NCBI RefSeq assembly: GCF_047495875.1
Contig: NC_092462.1
Span: forward strand, 36,278,523 to 36,342,522
Direction: 5' to 3'
Length of the DNA stretch: 64,000 nucleotides
Source: Pithys albifrons albifrons
Lineage: Eukaryota; Chordata; Aves; Passeriformes; Thamnophilidae
The notes beneath the pieces are model-generated. The model saw only the letters and a list, made by a program, of their open reading frames with translations. It did no database searches and was not told where the DNA came from. Every line of letters begins with the position of its first letter. The first letter of the stretch is position 1. Position numbers and translations under genes: made by a program. Below, one piece after another: positions 12,720 through 27,100 of this stretch.

Positions 12720-13325
12720 AATAGAATCATAGAATGGTTTGGTTGGAAGGGTTCTTAAATATCCCTTTAAGTTCCCACCTCCCTGATGTGGGCAGAGACA
12801 CTTTCCACAAGGTCAGGTTTCTCCAAGCCCCATCCAGCCTGGCCTTGAATGCTTCCAGGAATGCAGAATCCACTTCTCTGGGCAACTGGTTCCAGTGTGT
12901 CCCCACCTTCACAGTAAAAAAATTCTTCCTAACATCTAATCTAAACATAACCCTTTTTTTTTTGTTTTAAAGCCATTACTCCTTATTCTATCACTATGTG
13001 TCGTCCTATCCTCTCCAGCTCTCTTGAAGTGCCCTTCAGGTGCTGGAAGGCTGCTCTAAGGTCTCCCTGGAGCCTTCTCATCTTCAGGCTGAAAAACCCC
13101 AACTGCCTCAGCCTGTTCTCATAGGAGAAGTGCTCCAGCCTTTTGAGCATCTCAGTGGCTCTCCTTTAGACTTGTTCCAACAGGGCCCTCCACAGCTGGA
13201 CACTGTATTCCGGGGTGGGTGTCACAGGAGTGAAGTAGCATCACCTTCCTCGAGCTGCTGGTCATGCTTCTTCTTGTGCTGCCTAGAGTATGGTTGGCCT
13301 TCTGGGCTACAAGTGCACATTTGTT
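12720..13325 (-). mobile_element. CR1 LINE fragment, minus orientation
   Basis: Read on the minus strand, this is the 3' part of a CR1 non-LTR retrotransposon. On the + strand it begins with the inverted 3' terminus (AATCATAGAATGG, 12724-12736). It continues with sequence encoding the C-terminal end of ORF2, including RLDVRKNFFTVKVGTHWNQL in one frame (about 12883-12945). Further in come the familiar CAGCCTGTTCTC-type and GGCCTTCTGGGCTAC segments. It is 5'-truncated, as is usual for CR1, and interrupted by stops, frameshifts and an internal T-tract (about 12955-12963), so it is dead. Confidence 0.9.
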
Positions 13326-16300
13326 TGAGTCTGTGAATTTAAGTTTGTAGTTAAAGACACACTTTAAGCTTTTAGGTGCTTTTCCTCTCTTTTCTGCCTG
13401 GCTCTTGCTTCATAGCTCTGTTGTCTCTCTCATATCTTTGTTTGGAACTGCCACCTCCAGTTCCAAAAAGTACCAGAAGTGGCGTTTATTCTAAGGCAAA
13501 GGTGGCAAAGGTCAGGGGCGGATCAGGCATTTAAGGCAGTTTGGTTTTTTCTGTAAAAAGGTGGAGTAGAACATTATGCCAACAGTTTATGATGCACCTT
13601 TGAACCCGAAAATACAAGAGGAAATGCACCATCCATCTGTAAACAGTTTATGGTAGTTTTCTGGTAATCATGAACTAAAAGCACTTAAATGAAATATTTT
13701 GATATTTCAAACATTTTGTTTTGTTTCTTTTCTTTCTCACTTAAATTACAGTATGGATTTAATATTTGGAAATGATCAAGCAAAGCAAATCCAAGTGTTC
13801 AATTCTTCTAATGTGCACCCTTTTTTGGGAGGTTCTCAGTGTGATTTTGGGTAGGAAGTTCCTGTTGAAATATTCAAGGATTCTCTTGATATCACAGGAC
13901 AGAGTCCTCAAATAAACTGATTAATGCTTCCCTGCTTGCTAATCCTTCCAGTTTAATTGTCATATGTGCTTACTCCATATCTACATGGCTTTGAATATGG
14001 CATGCAACTACATTTGCCTTGGTATTGTTTCATCCCTGACCACATAAATATCCAATCTACACATAATTTTGAAATTATAAAAGTATCATCTTTTGCTGGT
14101 TAGAAGGAGAAAGGCAGATGAGATGGGATATAGTTTTTGATCTAAACTACTTTTTTTATTCTGTCTTAATGCAAACAAGTTCATTTGCCAGGACTGCTCA
14201 CTGTAGCTATAGCAGGTAGAAGATGAAGCTGCATAACTGAGACAGATGGTGTTTGTAGTTTTGTGTTTGGTTTGCAGGAAAGAAGAAAAGAGGAACACTA
14301 AAATTGAAGTTCCAATAATAGTACGTCGGTCATCTTTGACTCCTCAGGGACTTCCTAGGGAAACGTCCTGTCTGATACAGGCCAAGAGCTTTTAACTATT
14401 AGGACAGAAGATTGCATTGCTGCTTCCTTTGGCACCCAAGTTTGTTGAGAAATTTAAAAAATGCTCTGCATGCAGCACTTAGTATTCTAATCCAAAATGA
14501 GAGACTGGAAATAATTGAAACATGACATAGAATTGATTAATATTTAAAAATACAATGTTTCTTTTAAAAAAATCTCTTTTTTCCTTTTGTACAGGTTTTG
14601 ATGGTACTATTTGTCATTTTATCTGCTGAATAAAAAAATTAATTAAGAAATTGAAATATAAGATCAACCAGTATCAGTTTACAAGACTGAAAGAAGTACT
14701 GACCAAAGCTAGTTCCGTCAAAACTCATTTTCTTTGGAAAATGTGTTTGGTAGACTCTGGATAAGAACATGAACTTTGAAGTACTATGGACACTACAGTT
14801 CTCCATGATAGGCATAAGCATGTGAATGGCAGTTGGGATAAACAGTTATTATATTTGAATCTGACTTCAAAGCTACATGGCTTTGGCTTGAAATCTGCAA
14901 TATAAGGACTGATTAGTAATTATTTATCCTTCTTTGCTTCAGGAAATTAAAAAAAAAAGTAATTTGGGAATTTACTTAACAAGGATAACTTCTGAATAGC
15001 TTATCTACTGCATGGTGGGTTTTGGTGTAATATATACCCAAAAAGTACCTATACTGATTACAAGTTCAAGTGCTGGCTGCCCTCAGGCTCCCGGTGCCTA
15101 CTCATTAACAAACTTGTTACTGGAACTTACCTTATCACAGAAACCACCTGCATTTAATCCAACCCATCTACCTGCAGCTGGTCATGCCTATGCTTTAAAG
15201 AATGCTCTGCGGAGATATGAACTCATACTTTGGTGGGGAGACTTGCTGGACAGGGTGCTAGGCACATGAAGTTTAATATTTCTTTTTTATTTGAAGTGAT
15301 GCAGTTGTCTAATGCTTCCCATGCTTCTTCAACTGTGATTATACTACCAAGTTTTTCTTGTATGTAATTTCAAGTTCTCTTGCTTATTCTCAGGTATACC
15401 TGCCATTATCTTTTGCATTTACTTATATTAACTGTGTTTCCATTTTCTGCACCAAGAAATGTTTTCTGGTGACAAAATCAAGTGGTTGTAACTCATTGGC
15501 ATGTGTTTGTCTCGCTCAATGTGTGTGCTGTGAAACCTTAGTTAGATTTCCATCTGTTAATTATGTTTCATAAATAGAATCAATAGAGGTGACTAAATAT
15601 ATCAGACAAGACCTAAGAACTGAACAAGTGCTGCAGGTCCTCCTCTGTCAGCCTTATATTAATGCTGGTGAACATCTCTTGTCCTGAGAAGCCTTATTAC
15701 TCTCTCAGAGAGTGGTAAGAACAGACAAGGCTCATCCAGAGGAGGGAGCTGTGTTCCTTGAGTAGATGTCTGTCACAGAAACAACTTGATAGTTTTTGGA
15801 ATACTGACAAGACCATATGTTATGAGGCAGGGGCTTGGACCACGTTCATAGGCCTTGTTTATGTCCTAGAAGAAGTAACATGTTGGAGGCGCAAGTCTAA
15901 ATTCTGGCTACAGAGGAGAAGTTGGGTAGGGTATTTGGTTGGAAAGTAGTAGTAGTGAAGGCAGAAAAGACCCCAAAGCTTAGGGTAGGATGCTGGCTGC
16001 ATTGACACTCAATAGTTCAAGGATTACTATAGAAAATATCTCCCGGGAATAATGAAGAGTTGGTCTTTGTATCAAGTAGAAGAGTTGTTTACTAGAAATA
16101 CAATCACTGTCTTATCTTTTGGTAGACTTGATAACATACAGTACATATGTGGAGTTTGTCTAAACTTTACATGATTGATATCTGGAATGTTCTAAAATTC
16201 CTACCTGTTATGTGTCTTTGGGTATCCTTGCCAAACTCTGCAGTGTATTTAATCAGAAAAATAATTAGCATATATAAAGCTAATAGAATTGGACAGCTGG

Positions 16301-17961
16301 TAAGCATTGAAAATTTTGCTTCCAGGATGAGATTTTGGCAACACTCTTATATAACCTCTCAAAGGCATTGTAATTTTGCTTCTTTTGACTAATTGTTATT
16401 GCTCATCACAGACTTATTAAAGCAGGTCTGCATGATTGGTAATTTACACTGTATAAAATATCTTTAGTTTTCAAGAATGTGAAATATCAACTCAGTACAA
16501 CTGGAAATCCATGTATTTATCTGTACTCCACAGCATGTGGCATACTACAAATACCTTTATACAGGCAGATTATTAGTTTCTTGCGTGTTCTTTGAAATTT
16601 GTTTCTCTTGTCTCCATTATCTTGGTTCTGGAATCTGTCTGTGCTGTATGGAATTATACTTGAAAATGCTTTTCATGTCCTTCTGTATGAAAGACAGGAT
16701 TGCAAATTTTTCAAGTGTTTTCCCTCTTTCTCCCTTTCCTTCTGCCTCTCCCTAACCATTTTGACCACAGTAGTGTTCCTGCTTATAGTTTCTTTAGGTT
16801 TCTGTAAACTTTTTAAGAAACATACACAGACTGTGTTTTCTCATGTTTTACTCAAGTGCAAGAGTGTGTCAATCAAGTTTTGCCTCACCATCCCCCTGTA
16901 TAATCTTCTCACCTCTCTGTAGTAAATCATGTAACTAATAGAAGTAGGGCTGTTTAATTCAAGTATATTACAATATCTAAGGGGTTTTTTTAATTGCAGT
17001 TAGATAACTGGTGTGATATGAGACTTTCATTAAATGGTGAGTTTTGGACAAAGTAAGTTTTCTGTAAAACATCTGGCAGATGCAATTACCTGCCAGAAAA
17101 TAGTTTTAAATAAATTTTGGGGAGATTTCACTAGCTGTTAGGAGTCATCAGAAATTTGAAGATTGTCTATAAGATTACAACCTAGGAAATAATATAAAAT
17201 GCAATAAGGAAAATAAAAGAGGACAGATGAGGAAAAACATGCTTTCAAATGGAAGTGCAATCAAAATGGCTTTTGATTTGTTGGCTCTTTATTCCCCTGT
17301 TCTCTATGGGACAGTGTCTGTATTTTTTGCCTATTTTATACAATTCATAAATAGCAATCCACTGCAGGCATGCTGTTATGACATGCAGAGAATTATGGTG
17401 ACAGCTGAAAAACGTATTTAGGAAAATGGGTAGAATGCCCTTAAAATCTGTTTAACATTTTCTATTACTTCTGTCTTATGCCTATATTACATACTTTTCA
17501 AAATGCCTAAGATAATTGAAGGATATAAACCATATTTAAAAAAAAAAAGTATTTTAGACTGAGTGAAGATGCTTACTCAGTTAAAACTGTTTGATTATGT
17601 TCACAATTGTCATTCACTTCATTTAAGTTAATTTAGTACAAGTGGTAGTTTACTCAAATCCTGTTGCAGTTGTTGATACATTTTTGCAGTGAAAAAATAG
17701 AGAAGGGAGAGAGTAATAAGAATTCAGAGGGTAAATTTCTCTGGTTTGGATTGCTGCACCAAAAATCTTTAACTTAAGAATTTGAAAAGTGTGATTCAAG
17801 GAAAGAGTTTCTTATAATTTCTCTTTTTCAAAGACTTTTGTTAAAATAATAATAATAGAAAAAAAAAAGTTAAAGTAACTAGTGCTTGAAGTAGGTTTTC
17901 CTTCATTCCACTTCCTTCACTTGCTGTCACTTCTGCATTCTCTTGCTCAAACATGCTCTTG

Positions 17962-17989
17962 CCTTTTCTCCCTCCCTCTCTCCCTCTCC
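17962..17989. repeat. Polypyrimidine (CT-rich) tract
   Basis: A run of C and T with repeated CCCTCT-like units on the + strand (purine-rich on the other strand). Simple-sequence DNA in the intron. Confidence 0.75.
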
Positions 17990-20900
17990 ATTTCAATAAT
18001 GTAAGAGTCACTGTAGATGTTTCTTTTCTTGCCTGTGAGTTTTGGTTTATTATGTAGCTGTTGCATTCATTTTCCTTCTTGGAGGAGTTAAATATTTGAA
18101 TAATCCTGACAGATGTGTAAAATGCAGATCAAATTACTTAAGTTCTCAGTAAGTGAAAGAGGTGGGGTAGAAATCTAAATTTTTAATGTGAAAGCTCTTA
18201 TTAAAGAGGTTTCATTAAAGACACTATAGAAAATGTTTCTAGAGAATGGATACGTTCTTCCTTGTAATATTAATTTATACTGGTCTGCTTTAATGGTACC
18301 GGCATTACAAGGACCTGCATTCGGAGTTTCCTGCATCTGACTGTGTTAACCGCATGTTTACAGTAGTAATTTTCTTGCCTATTTGAGTGAAAAATCTAAT
18401 ATGTTTCACCTATGGTGTCTTCTATAATCATGTTCTGATTTGTTGTTCTGATGTTCTCAGTCTGTGTAATTGCTTATAATTTCTTTGTACCTTAATATTA
18501 CATTTTTATTATATACCTGTGAAACAGTTAATATGTTGACCATCTTAAAAAAATCTGTACTTGCAGCTTTGGAATTGCTTATAGCATGCTACAGTTTCCT
18601 AATATAAAAAACATCATACTTGGAACTAACATATAGTGATTAAGACTTTGGTAAATGTGGAACTTCCTCTATACTGCATGCAGAAATGGATGTGATCGCA
18701 ATGTACATACACCAAAGTTCCTATTTCATTGATTACTAAGCAAGTACTACTTGTTGATAAACTGTTCTACCCAAGGGTGAAATGCAAATGATAAGCTGAT
18801 AATAATTTGCAAATGTGACAGGTGTGAGTTTAATGTGTCAGACCTTGGTTATAGTTTTAAACATACCTGAATAAAGTATAAAAATATTAGAAATATATCT
18901 GAACCTGCAAATGGCACGTGGAATAATATTTTTTTTTTCACTGATTATATAATGAGAGAGTATCTTTCTGCAATTTCCTGCTGGTTCTGTTGGTGTTAAA
19001 GACTGGCATAGAACCCAGAAGTAAACACACTTCTATAGTGTTTCATGCATACAATCTGCATGCCAGACATTAACAGGTAGTGATGTTATGGCAATTTATC
19101 AGAGTTTATCTCATGGACTTTTGTAAAGCACCTTGCCTGTAAATGCATGGGGAAATATTTTGGTGTCTTTTCACCTTGCATATCGGTACCTGTTTCCTTT
19201 TTAATTTCCAAGTGTAGCTGATTTCTTCTACTAAGGATTTATTTGGTTTTTATTTGTGCTGGCAAATACAGTGCAATGTTATTATTTTATTTAATTTGGA
19301 AGAGAATGGGAGAAGTAACAAACTTTACTAAGCTTAGAGCCTATAGAATCCTAATGAGAATCTGTATTCAGAGTACTTGAATACCCCCACTTTCTAGTTC
19401 AGCTTCTGTAATACAAATTGGGTAAGTAAATCTTGTATCTCTGCAGAATCTTTTAGGGTTTCAAGAATAGCAATATGTATGCAAGTGGTGGTCTGGTTAA
19501 AAACCAAGTTTTGTGGTTCAGTAGCAGTGTATTTCTCCCTGATAGGTGAATGAATTACAGCATCAACAACACATGCAGTTCCAAAAGGCAAGGCAGAGTG
19601 GCATGGGTTGCTGCTGTTATAGTTTAGGGAATGTTTAAATGTCTGTTAGGTAACACACTTCCTTGGGGAAAATGACCTATTAATACAGAAAGAAAGCTCA
19701 GTCTCAAGTGACAACAGCTTTATTGCAGCAGTTGTTTCTGGTTTTACCTAAAGGATGGACGCATCTTTGTTTTCCAGCTCTCTGAGTTACTAGTAACATT
19801 TTCTGATGTGATATTTTTAAAAGAAATTATTTTCATTTTATTTTTAAATATTTAAAACCTAAAAAATGGGAAACTTTGCTGGAAAAGTCTGATTTTTGTT
19901 TTCTGACAACTGATTGCTCCAAACATGCACATTATTTGCATCTTTATTCATAACTGCTTAGAGGGTAAAATTGCCATTGGGGATTATACAGAAGTTAGAA
20001 GTCTTCTGAAGTGCTTCTCTTTTTTTCCTTTTTTTTTTTTTCATTTCCATGGTATTATAAACACTTGGGGAAATAGTTGTCATGTTGTCTTAGATGTTAT
20101 TCACTTGCTGAAATTGCTTAGAATTTTTTAAGTTTTGGATGCACTTCAACTTTTGTTTACTTTTATAATGCTCACTGGGAATTAAACTCTTCCTCCCTGA
20201 AGTAATACAGGATAAACAGTGGTTTTGCTCAGAAACAGAAATTCACAACTACCCTTTTGGCCCCCTTACTAATCATGTTTACTTAACTCTCAACACAGTC
20301 TAAAATGGACTTTAGTGATATTTCCAGACTTTGTTATCCAGTAAATTCTTATCTAACTGAAGCTTCCAAGTCAGCCCCCAAAGGCAGAGCTGTGTGCCTT
20401 TGGCTTCCATTAAAGCACATAAACATGATGCTGGTTATCAGCAAACACCATAGAAATGTGCAAAAATGCTCAATATACATGAGCATCCTTTCAGCATCCA
20501 TAGCTGAATCATGGAATAAGCCTCCTCCTTGCTTTATTGAAGTTATAGAAGAATTTGACAATGTGCCACAGCAGCAGTTCTGTACGTTCTACGCATAGAA
20601 CATCTTATAAATGTGCAGAATTACAAATGTCCAGCCTGAGTGTTGCAGTAATATAGGCAAATATTACTTTTTTTTTCTTTCATGTGCTTTTGTACATGAG
20701 AAATTAAGAATTGCTAACAATTAAAGACATCAGGGAACAGATGTGTAAGTCACTGAGATAGGACTCTGGAGTTCTGATGCTGTTGTGTATACTTCTTGCT
20801 CTGTCCAGTTTACTTTTCCTATGTCAATTCTTGTCCATTGCAGTAGAAAGACAAGAGACACAAGAGTTTTTCTCTCACTAATTCACTGGGCTTCATAGTT

Positions 20901-23900
20901 GCCTGTAGTTGCAGTAATGTGTTTTTTATTGAAGAAAGCTACAGATATGACTCTTTTATGTTCTCCAAGTGTACTTTATAATTTCGTTACATCATATAGT
21001 GCTAAATAATATTCTCACAATATTCCCAGACTGAGGAAAATCAGAGAGAAAATACCCTCCGCTCTTGGTAAGTGCTGAAGCAAAAAAGAGCTGATGAGAG
21101 ATGCTGCTGAATTATCATCAGCTTATTAAGTTATTCCACATTGTTTTCATGGCTAAGATAAATATTTAAATCCTAATGATTCTGTTTCATTAAGGAAAAC
21201 TGTAAAACAATGAATAGTCCAGATTTTACTTCCATTCAGAATATCGCACGTCTATCTCCCATGACTTTTACAGACAAGCATTTCTCTTGTTCAAATTTCT
21301 ATGTTGTTTATTGTCACAGTTGTTGTAGGCAGGGGATTTCATTTTTTGTCAGAATCCTCTTACAGTGGGACATTAACCCTCATTTAAGACTCTCTGATGT
21401 AAGGTGTAGAGAGAAGACAGTTGTGAAGACCATTGTTGTGTGGGACCATTTTAGGGCAGTCATTCTCAATACACTCTGATTTCTAACAAGTTATCAGCAT
21501 AAAAATGGCAGGATGATTTCAGGAGAAAAAAAATTAATCTGCGACTTTCAGAAAAGCATTTCAGTTTAACCTGAGTCAGGGATAGAAGTTACTCAACACA
21601 GAGTAATACTCTGTACTGATGGGTGAAGAGGTACTTTAAATTTACCAACCAATTCTGTTAGTATTAAAAAGAAAAGATTGAAAGAGTCTCTAAAGAGCCT
21701 TGTGTGTTGTTCTAGTGCCAGAATGGAAAGTGAGTTAATAATAGCAAATCACTGACACAAAATTGTGAAAGACAGAATTCAATCATCTCTGTTTAAGGTA
21801 TCTAATTGCTTTCCATAAATTTGTCAAACTGACACTCAGGATGTTTGAAATTTTGGATTTAAGACATGCTTTTGAATATGAGCATGGAAACCTAAAGAAA
21901 ATACAGACACATAGGTGTTTTGCTTGGTAACTGACTGTGCAATCTGCAAGAAATGCTTTGGGATATAAAGTGTAGTTCATCAAAAGTAGCCAAAGAACAA
22001 AGAAAAGGGTTTTGTTTTGGTTTTAAAGTAAGCTGAATGTACAAATGGATGAGCTGCTCAGGCTTTGATGTAGCTGGCTTTTTGTTGAGGTTTGTTCTGC
22101 CAGTTCTGAGAGGGACAGAGCAGGCATGTCAAATCCTTTTCTAAATAAGCTGCTTTGATTTTTTCTAGAGAGCCAACCTTACTAAAGCAAGGCAAGGTTA
22201 ACCCTTATTTAAGAAAAAATACAAAGTTATGTAAGAGAAAGAAAGAGATTCTAGTTTGCTGGAATGATGCTTCTAACAACAGATATGGATTTAGGCCATT
22301 GACTAAAGCAATTATTTCCAAAATAAGATAAAGAGAATTCAGAACAAAGTAACAAGCTTTCGAGTCACTTGAACAAATGGCAATTTTGCTTTTCTGAATA
22401 AATGTTGAAAATAATTATTCAGCAATTCATAAAATTTTATAGCTGAAGAAATACCAAATTTACTGGTAAAATATGAGATAGATAAATATGTTTCTTTATA
22501 TTCTTTTACTGCAACCATACTATTAATATGGTATCCATAATGTTCTAAAAATAAGCAGAAAATATTTACGTCTTTGTAATAAATACTATCCTTTATGATA
22601 AACAAAAATCAGGACAAAATAACAGCTTTGAAAGATAAAATCTATTTCTTCTAAAGAGGCATTCACATGTTAAGAACCCCCACTGAAGTCACAGCTAAAT
22701 CCCATTTTATATCCAAACAAAGACAGAGCAAGGTCTGAATTGCCAAACCTGATCAGGCAATATTTGAACTGAACCATTTAGAATCAGTGCTATGTATAAT
22801 GATATTCTGTAAAACTTTCAGCTAGAGGTTAATACCTAATAACAAATGAGTACTAATATAACTCTAGTGTCTTGTGAAATCAGTGACTGGGGATTTGGAC
22901 AACATAAATGTAACTATTAAAGAAAATTTTAAGGATAGGAAATAGCTGTTTATACTGAAATTGTTGCATACCACTTGTATATTTTATGTTTACTCACCCA
23001 TGAAATGTTTTGGAAAAAAACATTGGGAAACTATATTGACTCTTTGCCAACAGAAAATGCAGTACAGTGTTATTTAAGGACAGAATAACATTTTCAAGAG
23101 TCTGGATTTCAGAGAGTAACTTTGTCAGCTTTGGATGTTGGTTGGTTGTTGTTGACCTGCTTGAAAATACAACTCATGCAAATTCTGTGAGTTGTCCATA
23201 CCCATTTGTTCTTATTTGTATAGGAATCCACATACATTCAAACATTGTAACCAGTTCTAGTTACTAATTTTTATACCATCTAGTATCCTCCATAAATTAG
23301 AACCTGTTTCTAGATAGGGTCAAAGGACTACTCATAAGCTATCGGAAAGCAGTTTTTCAGCCCAAGTATTTTATGGCTTTAATTTGTGGAGAGAAGGAAA
23401 GTTATTCACTTAAACTTCAGAAAAAGTGAATGAGAGAGAAATAGTCTCTCTAAAATGAGAATGAAGTAATATAAAATAATGGGGATTCTACCTCTGATAT
23501 AAATGCCAAAAAAATTCTGTGTAGACAAAGGTATATTTGTAGTTTGTTTTAGTAATCAATGTCAAACTTCACAAGTATAAAACCCATAAACTTTGAGATC
23601 CCCTTTTCATTTGCAATGACCCGACTCTGATTTTCTTCGACTTTACTGGAAAATCTACTTAATACCCTATATGTAGATTCTTGGAAACAGATTTTAAAAC
23701 TCGGTAATAATGTAGCTTATTTTAGCCAGAAATTCAATTGGATTTTATTCTTGTTTCACGCCAGTAAATAATTTTTTTTATTTTCCTTTTCTTTTTTTCT
23801 TGTTAGAAAGGGATAGACTTTTGTAATACCTATTGAAATGAGCTGTATTAACATGAAAGGAAGGAGAAGGGGTTTTTCAGATACTAATAATTTCATCTCT

Positions 23901-24120
23901 TTTTAATGTTTGCATATCTATCTGTAAGTTCTCAGAAGATACTTTAGTGTTGTATGGTTGGAGTAGGATCCAGTTATACTCCTTAGCAGTAATCAGAGCA
24001 ACAATACCATACATTTCTTGTATAATGTTGAAATAATAGGGTTATCAGATCCTTTCTTTATGAACAAAAATTATCTAAAATGTAATTTAATTAAGTCAAT
24101 GGTTATAATAAACAAAAATG

Positions 24121-24152
24121 GGTAGGATTGTATGTGGGTAGGATTGTATGTG
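24121..24152. repeat. Tandem duplication of a 16-base unit
   Basis: The 16-mer GGTAGGATTGTATGTG occurs twice back to back with no mismatch (24121-24136 and 24137-24152), followed by a partial TATG-like continuation. A small, probably recent replication-slippage duplication. Confidence 0.9.
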
Positions 24153-27100
24153 TATGCGTACTTGGATTCCTATGATAATCCTTTTTAAAGATTCCTTTAC
24201 TTAAAAATATTTTGCAGTACTCCAGAGGAAATCTCAGTCTTGCCCATTTAGAAACTGTGTCAGATAGTCATTTCACTAAGTATAAGATACGCTAAATGTG
24301 AGTTCACTTTTGATTTTGCGGTATTTAGCTGGAAAATACTTTTGCTCTCATTTTGTATTTTTAAGTGTTTTCTTGTTGTTGCTCCATTTTTTTCCTTATT
24401 TGACAGTTGGTGCTGGATATTCATCCCTCAAGCTGGTGTCATGTTAATTGATTGAATCAATATAGCATATTGCTACTTCAAGGGTATGAGGATGTTGTGT
24501 GCTTCTAATTCTTCACAGACTCAAATTTACTAACACATGACCTTTCTCTCTTGGCTTTGAGTGCCAAGGACTGTGTCTACAACTACTTTCTCAACATCGT
24601 TGTGTTTGAGGAGCAAATCTGAAGAACCCACTATCTCTCCACTGGAGTACACACAGTGTCAATTTGTCTATATAGCCGATGGATCAAGAGACCTATCAAG
24701 CTGAGGCCCAGCAATCCTTGCTGCATTAAACTATCAAAAATGGCTATATTTTTGCTATATTTTGTCTCCTTGCTTCAGTCAGTTTCTAGATTAACTGCAT
24801 GGGTGCATGGGTTAGTTTCATCCTGTATGAAGGAAGAAACTTTACCATCACTCAGAAGCCTGACACTTCTTTTGACATTTTGCATGAGGTTTCCACAGCT
24901 CACTTCTCTTGATCAATTAAGCCTTGTCATTTGTTTATCTTCAGTACGCCTTGAGTGTGAGTCTCGCTGGTGAAGCTGGTTTCACGTGGTCATTTAGAGG
25001 TCAGTCTTCACACAGTTCACACAGTCTGTTAGAAGTCAGGTTTTAAACCTCTGATCTAAGCTTTCTGGAACAAATGTCAACTTTATGTGTGTGTGTATAA
25101 ATATAAATTTTTATGACAAAATAAGGCTGCCAAAGCAGCATAGAAAATGTAAAACTGTGACAGTGCATTTGCAATTTCTGCAGTGAACTGACATTAAGTT
25201 GAATTTCTTGGCAGTGCATAGTTGCAAGATCATGTTTATATGTGACTATTCTTATACAAAACAAAAAGTCTATAGCTCTAAATGCAAACTACATTTGATA
25301 CAACCATGTTTTACCAATCTGCCTGAAGATGTTTCAAGCAGAGTAAGGATGACCCTTTAAAACTGGTTTGTTTGGCTCAGTCAGAGACAGCCTACCAAAG
25401 CAAGGCAGGTTACTCCAAATCACTGTAAACATGCTCTGGGAAGGAGGAAAGATAGTAGTTGTTTCTTGACCAATTAATTATACACTTTCAGTTTCTATTT
25501 TTAGTGGGTGGTTTTAATAACCCAATGACCCACAAATACTCCATGGAAACCTTAGAAAAGTATTCCATTTGAAGACTGTTTTTACTGTACACTGTACAGC
25601 TATGTTCTTTCATAGGAATTTTAATGCTAAAAATCATTTCAGAGCAAGTGAAGGAGGTGCTTTTAAACTAGCTGTAGCAAATCTGCTTTTCTTAGATGGA
25701 TGGGAGTCTGAAATATTTCCAGCCTTCTGTAGCTTATCTTGCTTTATTTCATAGGGTTTTTTACGGTTTCTCAGTGATAGATAATATTAGCGATACGCGC
25801 TCCAGGAGGCCCCTTCTGCTTTGGCCTCCTTTCAACATGCCAGTACTGAAAGACGTGAAGATTAGTGTAGGCTGTAGGCTCGTGTGTGCACTTTCAACAA
25901 GCATAAGCCAAAGCTGCCATAGCCCTGTTCTGGCTTCCCCTCAGCCAGGCTGGCTCCATGGAGCTTCTTCCTTGGAGCAGACAAAGAATCTGTCCAGGAT
26001 GCCATCCCAGGGGAAAAGCAGTAAATGCAGCAGATGCCTGAATAAATGCTTGTGCTGGGACTGGAGTGGGGGCAGAGAGTGAGTTCTGAATGACAATAAT
26101 GACAGCTTTCTCTGTGTGAAGCTGTGGCTTCAAAATTTCTGCTATTCCAGTAATGATGATCTCCTGCTCAATAATTCTACTGGAAGAAATGTTTTTTTTT
26201 GCTCTTGGGTTTTTCTGTTTTGTTATTTTTAATTTTTGTTTCATGCCAGTGCTGTATAAATGGGTTTTAACTTAATAGTAAGGAGTTTTGGCCCAGGATC
26301 TTTATTTGAGAGTTCATTTGCTCCTTGTGTTCCTGGTTTTTATTTCTTATTGTGGATTTACAGTCCCTTGAGGTTTAATAACTGAAAAGACAAAGCTGCC
26401 GTAAGGAGTATCCTAGCAAATCAGACTCCAAAGAAACACCTGCAATTGATTTATACTCTGTTAGTGAGTTTCACCCCAGGCTTCATAAGAGTATGGGGGA
26501 ATGCTTACTCATTTGAAAAGATGGAAAGTTGTAGAAACTTCCAGAAGGACAGAGTAGTGTAATAGCACTGTTCCTTTCCACTTATTTTTTTTCCTGTGTT
26601 CCTTTTCCCACCTATCCCTTGTCCTGTCCCACTCCCCTCAATTCTTGTCTCTTCAAACATAATAACCTCTCCCCAAATCCCTTCCATTTATCCACTGTTT
26701 TCTCAAAGGCAGACAAGGACCCTAACTAGGAAAATCAGCAAATGCAGGTCCTTTTCAGGGTAAGCTTACCTTTCCTTCTGCTGTGACAGTGCTACTGAGA
26801 ATCTTGCATAATGAGCTTTTAATACCAGTTATTGAGTTCAAAATTTCTGTAGTGCAACTGCAAACTTTGAATTTTTGACTATCTAGGAAAGAAGAATAAA
26901 ACTAAATTTTGTGTGTTTGAGGTGACAGAAATAAATCATTATCATTTAATAGAAATATTAATCATGTTACATGGCAATCAAATTGCACAAACAATGGTAT
27001 GAGCAGAGAGGCAGGAAACTGTAGCAATGGTGCCTAGAGGGACAATGAAGTGACTGAATAAGAGGAGGAAACTCAAATTCCTCAAATTACTGATGGAAAA

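Noticed and set aside
24656..24973. 105-codon plus-strand ORF, hydrophobic in the middle
   Set aside because: No homology recognised, no convincing flanking splice sites, and the composition matches neighbouring intron.
25696..26244. Overlapping ORFs (128 codons plus, 116 codons minus) in a slightly GC-richer patch
   Set aside because: Considered as a decayed pseudogene or transposon, but neither translation resembles a family I know and no repeat ends are visible.
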